Shown: piece by piece, positions 8,690 to 16,195 of the stretch
Numbering within the stretch: the stretch's first letter is position 1
How the letters are laid out: each line of letters begins with the position of its first letter
NCBI RefSeq assembly: GCF_001553455.1
Contig: NZ_BBOX01000137.1
Coordinates: forward strand, 1-34,484
Direction of reading: 5' to 3'
DNA: 34,484 nt
Origin: Streptomyces hygroscopicus subsp. hygroscopicus
GTDB lineage: Bacteria > Actinomycetota > Actinomycetes > Streptomycetales > Streptomycetaceae
Translations under genes and position numbers: made by a program
The notes under the pieces: model-generated
Told to the model about the DNA's origin: nothing
The model's database searches: none
The model's input: the letters and a program-made list of their open reading frames with translations, nothing else

Positions 8690-8933
8690 CTGGCAGATCG
8701 GTCCCGTTCCGGGCCGGGGCTTGCGCCGGGGGAAGGGCGGGGAACTCGCGTTGCCGCTCCAGATCCTCCATGGCGGGCAGCATTGCGCCATCGCCGAGCT
8801 GGAGCTGACTTCCGCGGAGGCGGAGTCGCTGCACGCGGCCCTGTGCTACGCGCTCAGTGAGCAGCCCCCGCCCCCCGATGCGCCCGAGTGCCGTCAGCCC
8901 GTCCGCTACCCGGGCGGCCGACAGCGGTACTGA
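8682..8933 (+). CDS. Hypothetical protein, 83 aa
   Basis: Starts at GTG 8682 with GAGGGGG just upstream and overlaps the previous stop by eight bases, so translation is probably coupled. The product is a short soluble protein beginning VTDWQIGPVPGRGLRRG. It has a central segment of alternating hydrophobic residues (LALPLQILHGGQHCAIAELE), then a helix (SAEAESLHAALCYALSE) and a Pro-rich tail. I do not recognise a domain. It is followed by a hairpin that probably ends this small operon. Confidence 0.65.
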   Translation: MTDWQIGPVPGRGLRRGKGGELALPLQILHGGQHCAIAELELTSAEAESLHAALCYALSEQPPPPDAPECRQPVRYPGGRQRY

Positions 8934-8993
8934 AGACCGACCACCCACTCGGCATCCCCGCCGCCCCGAGACGGCCGGAACGTGTCCCCAGCG

Positions 8994-9028
8994 GCTCCGG
9001 AAGCGTGACGCGCGCCCGCTTCCGGAGC
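8994..9028 (+). terminator. 12-bp hairpin terminator
   Basis: GCTCCGGAAGCG (8994-9005) and CGCTTCCGGAGC (9017-9028) form a perfect 12-bp stem with an 11-base loop, about 60 bases after the 83-aa gene. It separates the small-gene unit from the RiPP operon. The rest of 8934-9165 has no recognised gene and probably holds the RiPP operon promoter. Confidence 0.7.
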
Positions 9029-9165
9029 TGTCCCACGGTCGCCTGTCCAGGCGGCGGCCGAGGCTGTCGGTCGACCTCCACCGAAGGAAGGGAGTTCACC
9101 GCAGGCTGGCCGCACGGCAGAACCCTGATGCAGCGGACGCTGAGAAGACCGCAGCAAGAGGCTCG

Positions 9166-9339
9166 ATGGCGAGGAGCGACCTTGACCTGCGACCGCCATG
9201 GCTGGTCGGCTTGGAGTTCGAGGAGTCGGACTCGGGGGTCTCTTTCGTGGTCAGGTCGGTTGTGGGTGCGCTGCTGTGGGTCACCAGCGGTGGGGCGGGT
9301 ACGACGGGTCCCGGCAGCCCCTCCGGGACGCGGGCATGA
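9166..9339 (+). CDS. 57-aa protein coupled to the TPR gene
   Basis: Short frame beginning MARSDLDLRPPWLVGLEFEE, with a mildly hydrophobic segment (FVVRSVVGALLWVTSG) and a Gly/Ser/Thr-rich end. AAGAGG at 9156-9161 is a good ribosome binding site. Its TGA overlaps the ATG of the next gene (ATGA at 9336-9339), the classic arrangement for translational coupling, which argues that it is translated. I do not recognise it. It could be a small membrane or leader peptide for the RiPP operon. Confidence 0.6.
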   Translation: MARSDLDLRPPWLVGLEFEESDSGVSFVVRSVVGALLWVTSGGAGTTGPGSPSGTRA

Positions 9340-12119
9340 GGCTGCGGCGGGGCATCGCGATCGCCGGCGTGGCCGGCGGTGTCGCGGTGACGACGATGCT
9401 CGTGGGGCTTGTGACCAACGCGGTGTCGGACCAGTCCCGATGGCCCGGTTGGCTGGGGTGGCTCCAGGAACATGCGTGGTTCTCGTTCGTCCTGCTGGGT
9501 GTGGTGATGGCCGTCGGGAGCGCGCTACTGGCCACGCTGTCCGATACCCAGGCGCCGACACCGTCAGCTGACCCGCCGCTTCGACCGGGGAATGAGGCGG
9601 AGCCGCCAGGGGCCGCGCTGGTGTTGCGGTCGCTGCCACGTGACACTGCGGCGTTTACCGATCGGACCGCCGAGTTGGCATCGCTGATGCGATCGGTGCA
9701 GGTCTGGCAGGAAAGCGGTGAGGCCCTCCCGGTTCATGTGGTCGACGGCATGCCAGGGGTCGGGAAGACCACTTTCGCGGTGCATGCCGGACACGTCCTC
9801 TCGGAACGGTTTCCGGACGGGCAGCTCTTCGTGAACCTGAATGGACACACGCCAGGACAGAGCCCGGTGCAAGCGACCGAGGCGCTGGCCTCCCTATTGG
9901 CGGCCACCGGGGTGCCGACACAGCAGATACCCATGGGCGATGACGTGGGGGCGGTCACCCAGGCGCGGGCCGCCATGTGGCGGAGCCGGCTGGCTGACAA
10001 AAAGGCGTTGCTCATCCTCGACAACGCGGCGAGCTATCGCCAGCTAGAGCCTCTGCTACCTGGTGGGGGCGGGTGTCTGGTGCTGGTGACCAGCCGGAAG
10101 CGACTGGCGGCGAACGAGGAAGTGGTGCTTCCGGTCGAGGCGCTGCTGCCCGATCATGCGATTGACCTGTTTGTGCGGCTCAGCGGGCGGCCGACTGACT
10201 CCCTCGACAGGAGCGTGGTCGGGGCGCTGGTGCGGATGTGCGGATACCTGCCGCTGGGGGTGTCACTGCTCGCGGCCAAGCTGCGGCATCATCCGTCCTG
10301 GAGCGCTGAGGACCTTCGGGAGCGGTTGGTGGCGGCGCGGGACCGCCTCGGGGAGCTGCGTGCCGGGGAGCGCGCGGTGACCGCGACGTTCGATCTTTCC
10401 TACCGGGATCTCCCGCAGGAGCGGCAGCGCTTCTTCCGGATCCTCGGTCACTATCCTGGCACGGATCTCGATGCGTATGCCGGGGCCGCTCTGGGCTCGG
10501 TTTCGGTGGCAGAGGCGCGGCGCCATCTCGACGCGCTCTACGACGACCACCTGATCGATGAGCAGCCGAGTGGCCGATACCAGCTCCACGACCTCTTACG
10601 CGACTACGCCCACGGTCTCGCGACCGGGGAGAGAGTCAGTATGGATGACGTTCAGAGCATGACCCGGATCTGCACGTACTACCTGGCTGCTCTTTCGGGC
10701 GCGAACAGGCACATCGTTCGCACTGAAGCGGTCGTGCCCTCCGTCCCGGACGATGCTCTGAGGGAGGAGACGCCGCCTACGGAGTCGCGTGCCGCGGCTC
10801 TGGGCTGGTTGGAGCACGAACGACCCAACATTTTGGCGTGTATCCGCCGGGCTAACAGCCTCGACCTGCACGGACTCGTGATCCGCCTGGCTGCGGCAAT
10901 GGCTCCCTATCTGCGGCAAGCCGGGCCCTGGGATCAAGCGGTGGGGCTCCATCGGACCGCGGCCGACGCGGCCCGCCGGACCGGCGACCGGCAGGCCCTG
11001 GCCGGCGCGCTCGCCGAGCTGGGCGTCGTGCGGCGCTTCATGGCGGACTACTCCGAGGCGGCCGAGACGCTGAACGAGGCCGTGGCGGAGTACGAGGCGG
11101 TTGGCGATCGGCAGGGCAAGGCCGCCGCTCTGAACCAGGCGGGCATCGTCTGGTACCTGACCGCCGACACCGAGGCGGCGACCCGAGCTCAGACCGAGGC
11201 CCTTGCTCTCTATCGCGCGGTGGGAGACCGATTCGGACAGGCCAACGCGCTCGCGGACCTCGGCATGGTGCGTCGGCAGACGAGCCAGTTCGATGCCTCC
11301 GTGGAAGCGCAGACGGAGGCCCTGTCGATCTACCGCGAGCTGAACGATCGATACGGTGAGGCGAATTCGCTACGTGATCTGGGCGTCGTGCACTGTCTCA
11401 TGGGTGAGTACGAACTGGCCGCACGGCGACATCGCGAGGCGCTCGACATGTACCGGGAGCTCGACGACCGAGTCCACCAGGCATACGCCCTCAATGAACT
11501 CGGTCTGGTACGGCGGCTTACTGGTGATCTCGACAGGGCACGGCAAGACCACACTCAGGCGCTGGAGCACTACACCGAGCTCGGCGACCGCTTTGGTCGC
11601 GCCAACAGCGTCCGTCATCTCGGGGTGCTCGAGCGCTTGTCCGGGAACCAAGCGGAGGCGGGCCGACTACTGGAAGAGGCCCTCAGCACATACCGTGATC
11701 TCGGCAGCCGCGGGGGCGAAGCCGCCGCGCTCAGCGAGCTGGGTGTGATCCGCGGCCTGGTCCGAGACCACGATGGCGCGGTGGAAGCGTTCCAGCACAG
11801 CCTGGAGATCCTGGGTGGCCTGGGCGACCGATGCGGTGAAGCCGAGGTTCGCAACCACTGGGGGATGCTGCTGCGTGCCTACGATGACCCCTCAGCCGGA
11901 CGAGGCCACTTCGAGCAGGCGCTGAATCTAGCTCGCGCCATCCGCTGTCCCTTGGAGGAAGCCCGGGCGTTGGAAGGCATCGGCCGCTGCGACTGGGCGA
12001 TCGCAGGGCACGCTGAGGCTGAGCCGTCGCTGCGCGAAGCCTGCACTGTGTACCGGCGGTTGGGCGTGCCAGACAAGGCTGATGAGATCGAGCAGCTGTT
12101 GTCGTCCCAAGCGCGGTGA
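9336..12119 (+). CDS. haaT: Membrane-anchored NB-ARC/TPR (STAND) protein of the RiPP operon
   Basis: A 927-aa STAND-type NTPase. The N-terminus has two hydrophobic helices (about residues 5-29 and 47-66) that should anchor it in the membrane. A P-loop GMPGVGKTT lies at about residues 138-146, Walker B KKALLILDNA at about 223-232 and the sensor segment LVLVTSRKRL near 250, the NB-ARC order also found in AfsR-like proteins but without a SARP DNA-binding domain. From about residue 530 to the end there are roughly nine 40-residue TPR units with recurring GDR..QA.AL..LG spacing. NB-ARC/TPR genes of this kind accompany FxsA/FxsB-type and HAA-type cyclophane peptide loci, where annotation calls the latter HaaT. 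A TTA leucine codon at 10596-10598 (residue 421) suggests bldA dependence. Its role, sensing or regulating, is unproven. Confidence 0.82.
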   Translation: MRLRRGIAIAGVAGGVAVTTMLVGLVTNAVSDQSRWPGWLGWLQEHAWFSFVLLGVVMAVGSALLATLSDTQAPTPSADPPLRPGNEAEPPGAALVLRSLPRDTAAFTDRTAELASLMRSVQVWQESGEALPVHVVDGMPGVGKTTFAVHAGHVLSERFPDGQLFVNLNGHTPGQSPVQATEALASLLAATGVPTQQIPMGDDVGAVTQARAAMWRSRLADKKALLILDNAASYRQLEPLLPGGGGCLVLVTSRKRLAANEEVVLPVEALLPDHAIDLFVRLSGRPTDSLDRSVVGALVRMCGYLPLGVSLLAAKLRHHPSWSAEDLRERLVAARDRLGELRAGERAVTATFDLSYRDLPQERQRFFRILGHYPGTDLDAYAGAALGSVSVAEARRHLDALYDDHLIDEQPSGRYQLHDLLRDYAHGLATGERVSMDDVQSMTRICTYYLAALSGANRHIVRTEAVVPSVPDDALREETPPTESRAAALGWLEHERPNILACIRRANSLDLHGLVIRLAAAMAPYLRQAGPWDQAVGLHRTAADAARRTGDRQALAGALAELGVVRRFMADYSEAAETLNEAVAEYEAVGDRQGKAAALNQAGIVWYLTADTEAATRAQTEALALYRAVGDRFGQANALADLGMVRRQTSQFDASVEAQTEALSIYRELNDRYGEANSLRDLGVVHCLMGEYELAARRHREALDMYRELDDRVHQAYALNELGLVRRLTGDLDRARQDHTQALEHYTELGDRFGRANSVRHLGVLERLSGNQAEAGRLLEEALSTYRDLGSRGGEAAALSELGVIRGLVRDHDGAVEAFQHSLEILGGLGDRCGEAEVRNHWGMLLRAYDDPSAGRGHFEQALNLARAIRCPLEEARALEGIGRCDWAIAGHAEAEPSLREACTVYRRLGVPDKADEIEQLLSSQAR

Positions 12120-12245
12120 GTCAGCCATGTGGCCGGTTTCCACGTGCCACGGTAAGTGGTGGGGCTGCTACGTTGAGCCGACTTGCCATGTCAATCGCCA
12201 TCGCACCGTGACAGCCTCCGGTGCCCCCGCCACGAGGAGCGTTGA

Positions 12246-12437
12246 ATGCCGTCTCCCATGTCCGTTCCCGCGCCGCACGGCACAGCATCGTTCGCCCCGG
12301 AGGCCGCCCAGAGCAATCCGGTCCTGGCTCGCGTCGCTGCTCGCGTACGGCAACGTCTGGAAGCCGAGCAGGCCGCCACCAACCGCACGGGCGATGGCAC
12401 CCACGCGGCCTCGCTCATCTGGCCCCGACCCCTGTGA
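12246..12437 (+). CDS. haaA: Cyclophane RiPP precursor peptide, HaaA-like
   Basis: A 63-aa peptide with a strong ribosome binding site, GAGGAG at 12234-12239, six bases before the ATG. The first 50 residues look like a leader: a Pro/Ala-rich start and then a charged amphipathic helix (PVLARVAARVRQRLEAEQAA). The last residues, GTHAASLIWPRPL, are the probable core, with H53-A54-A55-S56 and W59-P60-R61. Three-residue cyclophanes are made by radical SAM enzymes linking an aromatic residue to the residue two positions later, so His53-Ala55 or Trp59-Arg61 are candidate crosslinks. The HAAS motif matches what I remember as the HaaA family. The gene lies directly before the radical SAM gene, whose start is 13 bases after its stop. 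No cleavage protease is encoded nearby. Confidence 0.78.
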   Translation: MPSPMSVPAPHGTASFAPEAAQSNPVLARVAARVRQRLEAEQAATNRTGDGTHAASLIWPRPL

Positions 12438-12450
12438 GCATGCTCGCTTG

Positions 12451-13611
12451 ATGACAGGGTCCGAGGACTACGCCCCACTGCGCACATTCATCTTCAAGGT
12501 CGCCAATCGGTGCAACATCGACTGTGACTACTGTTACGTCTTCAATTCAAAGGACCAGACGTCACGGCATCTGCCCGCCCGGATGGGTCTGGACGTGGCC
12601 CGGGCCGCAGCCCAGCGGATCGGCGAGCACGCCATGGTGCACGGCCTTCGGGACGTCCATGTCGTCCTGCACGGCGGAGAGCCGCTGCTTGTCGGACCGC
12701 GGCACATGGCAGACGTGCTGAGCGCCGTACGGGGCGGCATTCCTGCGGAGACGACGGTCTGCTTCGAACTTCAGACCAACGGCACCCTGCTGACCAAGGC
12801 ATGGCTGGACCTCTTCGAGCAGTACCGGGTCGTCGTGGGTGTCAGTCTCGACGGGCCTCCGGCCGCCAATGACCGGCACCGGTTGACTCATGGCGCGCGG
12901 TCGAGCGCCACCTCAGCCGTGCGAGGCATTGAATTACTGCGCTCCCGGCCGCAGTTGTTCGCCGGCCTGCTTGCCGTGGTCGACCTGGCCAATGACCCGG
13001 TTGAGGTCCACGACTACCTGGCGTCGTTCGAGCCCCCGGTGATCGACTTCAACCTGCCGCACGGAACGCACGACAACCCGCCGCACCGCGGCGACCCGAG
13101 TGTCCCCGAGTACGGGCGATGGATGAGCCGCGTCTACGACGCCTGGCTGGCCCGACCCGAGTACCAGCACACCATCCGGATGCTGGAGGACATCGTGGCA
13201 CTCAGCTCCGGCGTGCGAGGCTCCGTCGAAACCCTCGGTCTGGCCCCGCCCACCAGCATCGTCATCGAATCCAACGGCACGGTTGAAGGCGTGGACACCC
13301 TTCGCTCTGTCGCGGAGGGTGCCTCATGGCTGGGACTCGACCTCCTCCGCCAGTCCTTCGACGAGGTCATGCGTCATCCGAAGCTCCTGCACCGACACAT
13401 TGGCAGGTCAGCGCTGGCTGAGCAGTGTCAGAAGTGCCCGCTGGTGGAGGTGTGCGGCGGAGGCTACCTTCCCCATCGCTTCAGCACCGACCGAGGCTAC
13501 CGGAATCCCTCCGTGTACTGCGCAGATCTGCAATACCTCATCCGGCACGTCCAGGACTCCCTGAGTCATCACGGCTGGAGTGCACACACACCAGCCGCTC
13601 CGCCCCCTTAG
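12451..13611 (+). CDS. haaB: Radical SAM/SPASM cyclophane peptide maturase (FxsB/HaaB type)
   Basis: Predicted to crosslink side chains in the preceding peptide. The 386-aa protein has the radical SAM cluster motif C21-x3-C25-x2-C28 inside VANRCNIDCDYCYVFNSKD, followed by HGGEPLL (SAM-binding GGE). The C-terminal SPASM-like segment holds C326, C329, C335 and C357 in CQKCPLVEVCGGGYLPHR and NPSVYCADL, enough for one auxiliary 4Fe-4S cluster; this ending is characteristic of FxsB-like maturases. I use the ATG at 12451; TTG at 12448 is possible, and longer upstream reading would run through the precursor and into the TPR gene. The ribosome binding site is weak (TGAG), so it may be coupled to the precursor. 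A rare TTA codon occurs at 12934-12936 (residue 162). The frame stays intact to the stop. Confidence 0.92.
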   Translation: MTGSEDYAPLRTFIFKVANRCNIDCDYCYVFNSKDQTSRHLPARMGLDVARAAAQRIGEHAMVHGLRDVHVVLHGGEPLLVGPRHMADVLSAVRGGIPAETTVCFELQTNGTLLTKAWLDLFEQYRVVVGVSLDGPPAANDRHRLTHGARSSATSAVRGIELLRSRPQLFAGLLAVVDLANDPVEVHDYLASFEPPVIDFNLPHGTHDNPPHRGDPSVPEYGRWMSRVYDAWLARPEYQHTIRMLEDIVALSSGVRGSVETLGLAPPTSIVIESNGTVEGVDTLRSVAEGASWLGLDLLRQSFDEVMRHPKLLHRHIGRSALAEQCQKCPLVEVCGGGYLPHRFSTDRGYRNPSVYCADLQYLIRHVQDSLSHHGWSAHTPAAPPP

Positions 13612-13681
13612 CCGTGCCGCCACGGCTGCGTCCGCGTTCCAAGCAATCGAGCGAAGCGATCATGTACGACAGGAGATACCG

Positions 13682-14155
13682 ATGAGCGTGACGATCCGCC
13701 CCGCCGACAGGCGGGACATCCAGGCTCTGGCCGAGCTGATCGAGGAGATCGAGCGCTTCTACGGCTCGACGCGGATCCAGCCGCTCGCGGAGCGCCAGTC
13801 CCAGGTGGAGGAGGCGCTCTTCGGCTCGCCGCCCATGGCCTCCGCCCTCCTCGTCGAGGATGAGGCCGGTGGTCTTGCCGGTCTCGCCGCCTACTCGTTT
13901 CTGTGGCCGGCCGCAGGCTCCTCCCACTCGCTCTTCCTCAAGGAGCTCTACGTCCGCGACACCCTGCGCAGGCAAGGCGTCGGGGCACGGCTCATGAACG
14001 AACTCCAGGCCCTCGCCGCCGCCCGTCCCGGATGCAGCCGCGTCGAGTGGATGACCGACCACGACAACCCGAGTGCACGCGCCTTCTACAAATCCCTCGG
14101 CTTCGCCGAATTCGACGGCAAAATCATCTACCGGGTTGACACCAACACGACGTGA
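13682..14155 (+). CDS. GNAT family N-acetyltransferase
   Basis: A 157-aa acetyltransferase with the usual GNAT fold signs. It starts MSVTIRPADRRDIQALAELI, has a beta-strand before FLKELYVRDTLRRQGVGARL (the Q/R-x-x-G-x-G/A acetyl-CoA loop), and ends with the conserved NPSARAFYKSLGF segment. AGGAGA at 13671-13676 supports the ATG at 13682. It lies 70 bases after the radical SAM gene on the same strand, so it may acetylate the modified peptide or provide self-protection. It could also be an unrelated neighbour. The substrate cannot be inferred from sequence. Confidence 0.87.
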   Translation: MSVTIRPADRRDIQALAELIEEIERFYGSTRIQPLAERQSQVEEALFGSPPMASALLVEDEAGGLAGLAAYSFLWPAAGSSHSLFLKELYVRDTLRRQGVGARLMNELQALAAARPGCSRVEWMTDHDNPSARAFYKSLGFAEFDGKIIYRVDTNTT

Positions 14156-14164
14156 GGATGGCGT

Positions 14165-14527
14165 GTGACCGCCAAGGAAGTGCGCTGCGAACGCTGCGAG
14201 AACATCATCGGGCTGGGCTGCTGCTGCCCACCCGACGGATCCATCCCCAAGGCACGCCCCGCATCTCAGGTGAGACAGGAATGGCGCCGCTTCCCTGCGG
14301 ACACCATCCTGATCTCACCCACGCGGTATGCGCATCTGCCAGGAGCATGTACCCACGTATCCGAAGAGTTCGTGAAGGCGCCACGCTGGGGATGGATCCC
14401 CGATCCGCCCTCCGGTCTCTGGGACCGCTTGTGCAGCAGTTACCCGGCAATCGCGTCAGAGGGCAACACCACGCGCCGGGCGATCCGGCGCTGCGAGGAA
14501 TGCGAGGCGACGTTGTCGGCCACGTAA
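14165..14527 (+). CDS. Cys-rich hypothetical protein, 120 aa
   Basis: Starts at GTG 14165, ten bases after the acetyltransferase stop, with GAGGATGG just upstream, so it is probably in the same operon. The N-terminus has CERCENIIGLGCCCPPDG (CxxC followed by a CCC cluster) and the C-terminus has RRCEECEATL (another CxxC), with one more Cys in GACTHVSEEF. The two CxxC pairs could bind one zinc ion or an iron-sulfur cluster. The middle is a Trp/Pro-rich stretch (RWGWIPDPPSGLWDRL). I do not recognise a family. It ends the plus-strand unit and faces the carboxypeptidase gene. Confidence 0.72.
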   Translation: MTAKEVRCERCENIIGLGCCCPPDGSIPKARPASQVRQEWRRFPADTILISPTRYAHLPGACTHVSEEFVKAPRWGWIPDPPSGLWDRLCSSYPAIASEGNTTRRAIRRCEECEATLSAT

Positions 14528-14612
14528 GCCGACACATACCTCTCGGCCTCGCCCGTCCATGACCACGCTGAGCACCGTCCAGGCACCGAACCGTCGCCAC
14601 ACCCCCGGGCGC

Positions 14613-14639
14613 GGGGCGCCCTGCGCCAGGCGCCGCCCC
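14613..14639. terminator. Possible hairpin between convergent genes
   Basis: GGCGCC at 14615-14620 pairs with GGCGCC at 14629-14634, extended by GG/CC across a bulge, with an 8-base loop. It sits between the Cys-rich gene and the convergent carboxypeptidase gene, where a terminator is expected, but the stem is imperfect. Confidence 0.4.
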
Positions 14640-14685
14640 GGCGGTCTCGCGCCGGGACGGCGCTCGCGGGCCGTACGGCCTCGGC

Positions 14686-16038
14686 TCAGGCGCAGTACTG
14701 CGCCTCCTTGCCGATGGACCGGTACATGCAGTCCGCGTTCTCCACGAGTTGGAGCACCGCGTCGCGGTTGCGGCTGGTCTCGCGGTCGATGACCTCGTCG
14801 GGCGGGTAGAAGCCGCCGGCGCCGGAGGAGGTCGGGTACATCTCGAAGGTGTAGGCGAAGATCTTCTGACTGCCCCACAGGTAGTCGTCGATCGCGCCGT
14901 CGGTGATGTAGAGGTCGCTGGACTGCTCGGGGGTGTAGCCGTTGCTCGCGGCCATCTTCTTGCCGACCGTGGCGAAGGCGTCGTAGTCGTCCCGCGTCAT
15001 GCCGGTGGTGGTTTCGTCGTACGTCCACCCGAACGGCCACAGCACCAGTTCGCTGTAGGTGTGGAAGTCGATCGCGGCCTTGATCTGCTGCTTGCCGCCG
15101 ACGACGCGGCTGCGGGCGAAGTCGGCGACGACCTTCACCTCGGGGGCGGATTCGGCGCGGGCGCCGCGGTAGGTCTCGGAGCCGGGGGAGCCGGAGGAGC
15201 CGCCGCAGCAGCCCCATTTGAAGTTCCAGTTGCGGTTGAGGTCGGTCCCGATGGAGGAGGAGCCGGAGTTGGGCTGGCGGTTCTTGCGCCAGCTGCGGTA
15301 GGAGCCGGTGGCGATGTCGTATTCGCCGCCGTCCGGGTTCACATCCGGGATGATCCAGATCTCCCGGCCGTTGACCGCGCTGGTGATCCGGGGGTCGCTG
15401 CCGTAGCCCTCGGTGAACTGCCGCACCAGGTAGAGGGCCATCTCCACGGTCAGGTGTTCCCGCGCGTGCTGATGGGCAGTGAAGAGGACCTCGGGTTCGT
15501 TCTCGTCGGTGGCCACGTTGTCGCTGATCTTCAGGGCGACGATGTCACGGCCCTCGTACGACTTTCCGATGACCCGCTTGCTGAGGATGGACGGGTACTT
15601 GGCGACCGCCGCGTTGATCTCGGCGTTGGCCTCGGCGTAGGTGTGGTACTTCGCGTCGGCCGGGGGGAAGTCGAAGGGCCTCGCGGCCCTGCCCGCGCTC
15701 CGGTCGGGCGGGCCCGGCAGCGCGGTGAGCCGGTAGCCGAGCGCCCGCAGCCGCGTGGCCTGCGCCGGGTCGGCGGTGACGACCAGGGAGCGGGCGTCCA
15801 CCTCGTCGATGGAGACTCCGGTGGCCGCGACGGCGGCGCGAGCGGCCGGGGTGGCGGGGCCGGAGACCTCGTACTGTCGCACGGTCTCGTCGGCGCCCTG
15901 GGCAGTGGGTGATGCGGTGCGGCCGGTGCCGGGCCGTGGAGCGGGATCATCGGCCTGAGCTGCCATGGGTGCGGCGAGTGCGAGGGTGAGCAGGGCGGTG
16001 AGGGCGGTGGCCCGTCTACCGCTGATGCGACGTCGCAT
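14686..16038 (-). CDS. Secreted M14 zinc carboxypeptidase
   Basis: Exported 450-aa metallocarboxypeptidase that removes C-terminal residues from extracellular peptides. A signal peptide is clear: MRRR, then a hydrophobic core ([18 protein letters not shown]). A propeptide-like region to about residue 125 precedes the catalytic domain. Zinc ligands are H191 and E194 (HARE inside [13 protein letters not shown]) and H326 in [14 protein letters not shown]; the general base is E399 in FAYTFEMYP. Substrate-binding [14 protein letters not shown] and TDLNRNWNF are intact. The start at 16038 has an AAGGAGA ribosome binding site; the frame runs further upstream without support. Streptomyces carboxypeptidases of this type are about this size. 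It is divergent from the TnpB-like gene. Confidence 0.92.
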   Translation of the reverse strand: MRRRISGRRATALTALLTLALAAPMAAQADDPAPRPGTGRTASPTAQGADETVRQYEVSGPATPAARAAVAATGVSIDEVDARSLVVTADPAQATRLRALGYRLTALPGPPDRSAGRAARPFDFPPADAKYHTYAEANAEINAAVAKYPSILSKRVIGKSYEGRDIVALKISDNVATDENEPEVLFTAHQHAREHLTVEMALYLVRQFTEGYGSDPRITSAVNGREIWIIPDVNPDGGEYDIATGSYRSWRKNRQPNSGSSSIGTDLNRNWNFKWGCCGGSSGSPGSETYRGARAESAPEVKVVADFARSRVVGGKQQIKAAIDFHTYSELVLWPFGWTYDETTTGMTRDDYDAFATVGKKMAASNGYTPEQSSDLYITDGAIDDYLWGSQKIFAYTFEMYPTSSGAGGFYPPDEVIDRETSRNRDAVLQLVENADCMYRSIGKEAQYCA

Positions 16039-16195
16039 GACATCTCCTTGGGGGGTGGAACTGCTGCTAATTGACAGTGCACGGGCGTGTTGGAGCGTGC
16101 GGGAGTGAGTGCTGCGGTGACGGTGGGCGGATTCGGTGGAACGGGAGTTCTTGCATCGAATGCGTGACCTCCCCGGGGGAGGCTCGTTGTGCGGG

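Noticed and set aside
12082..12450. N-terminal extension of the radical SAM frame
   Set aside because: It overlaps the TPR gene end and the precursor gene, lacks a ribosome binding site, and would delay the radical SAM motif by more than 120 residues.
14152..14562. Alternative frame overlapping the Cys-rich protein
   Set aside because: No ribosome binding site, and the CxxC pairs and operon spacing favour the frame starting at 14165.
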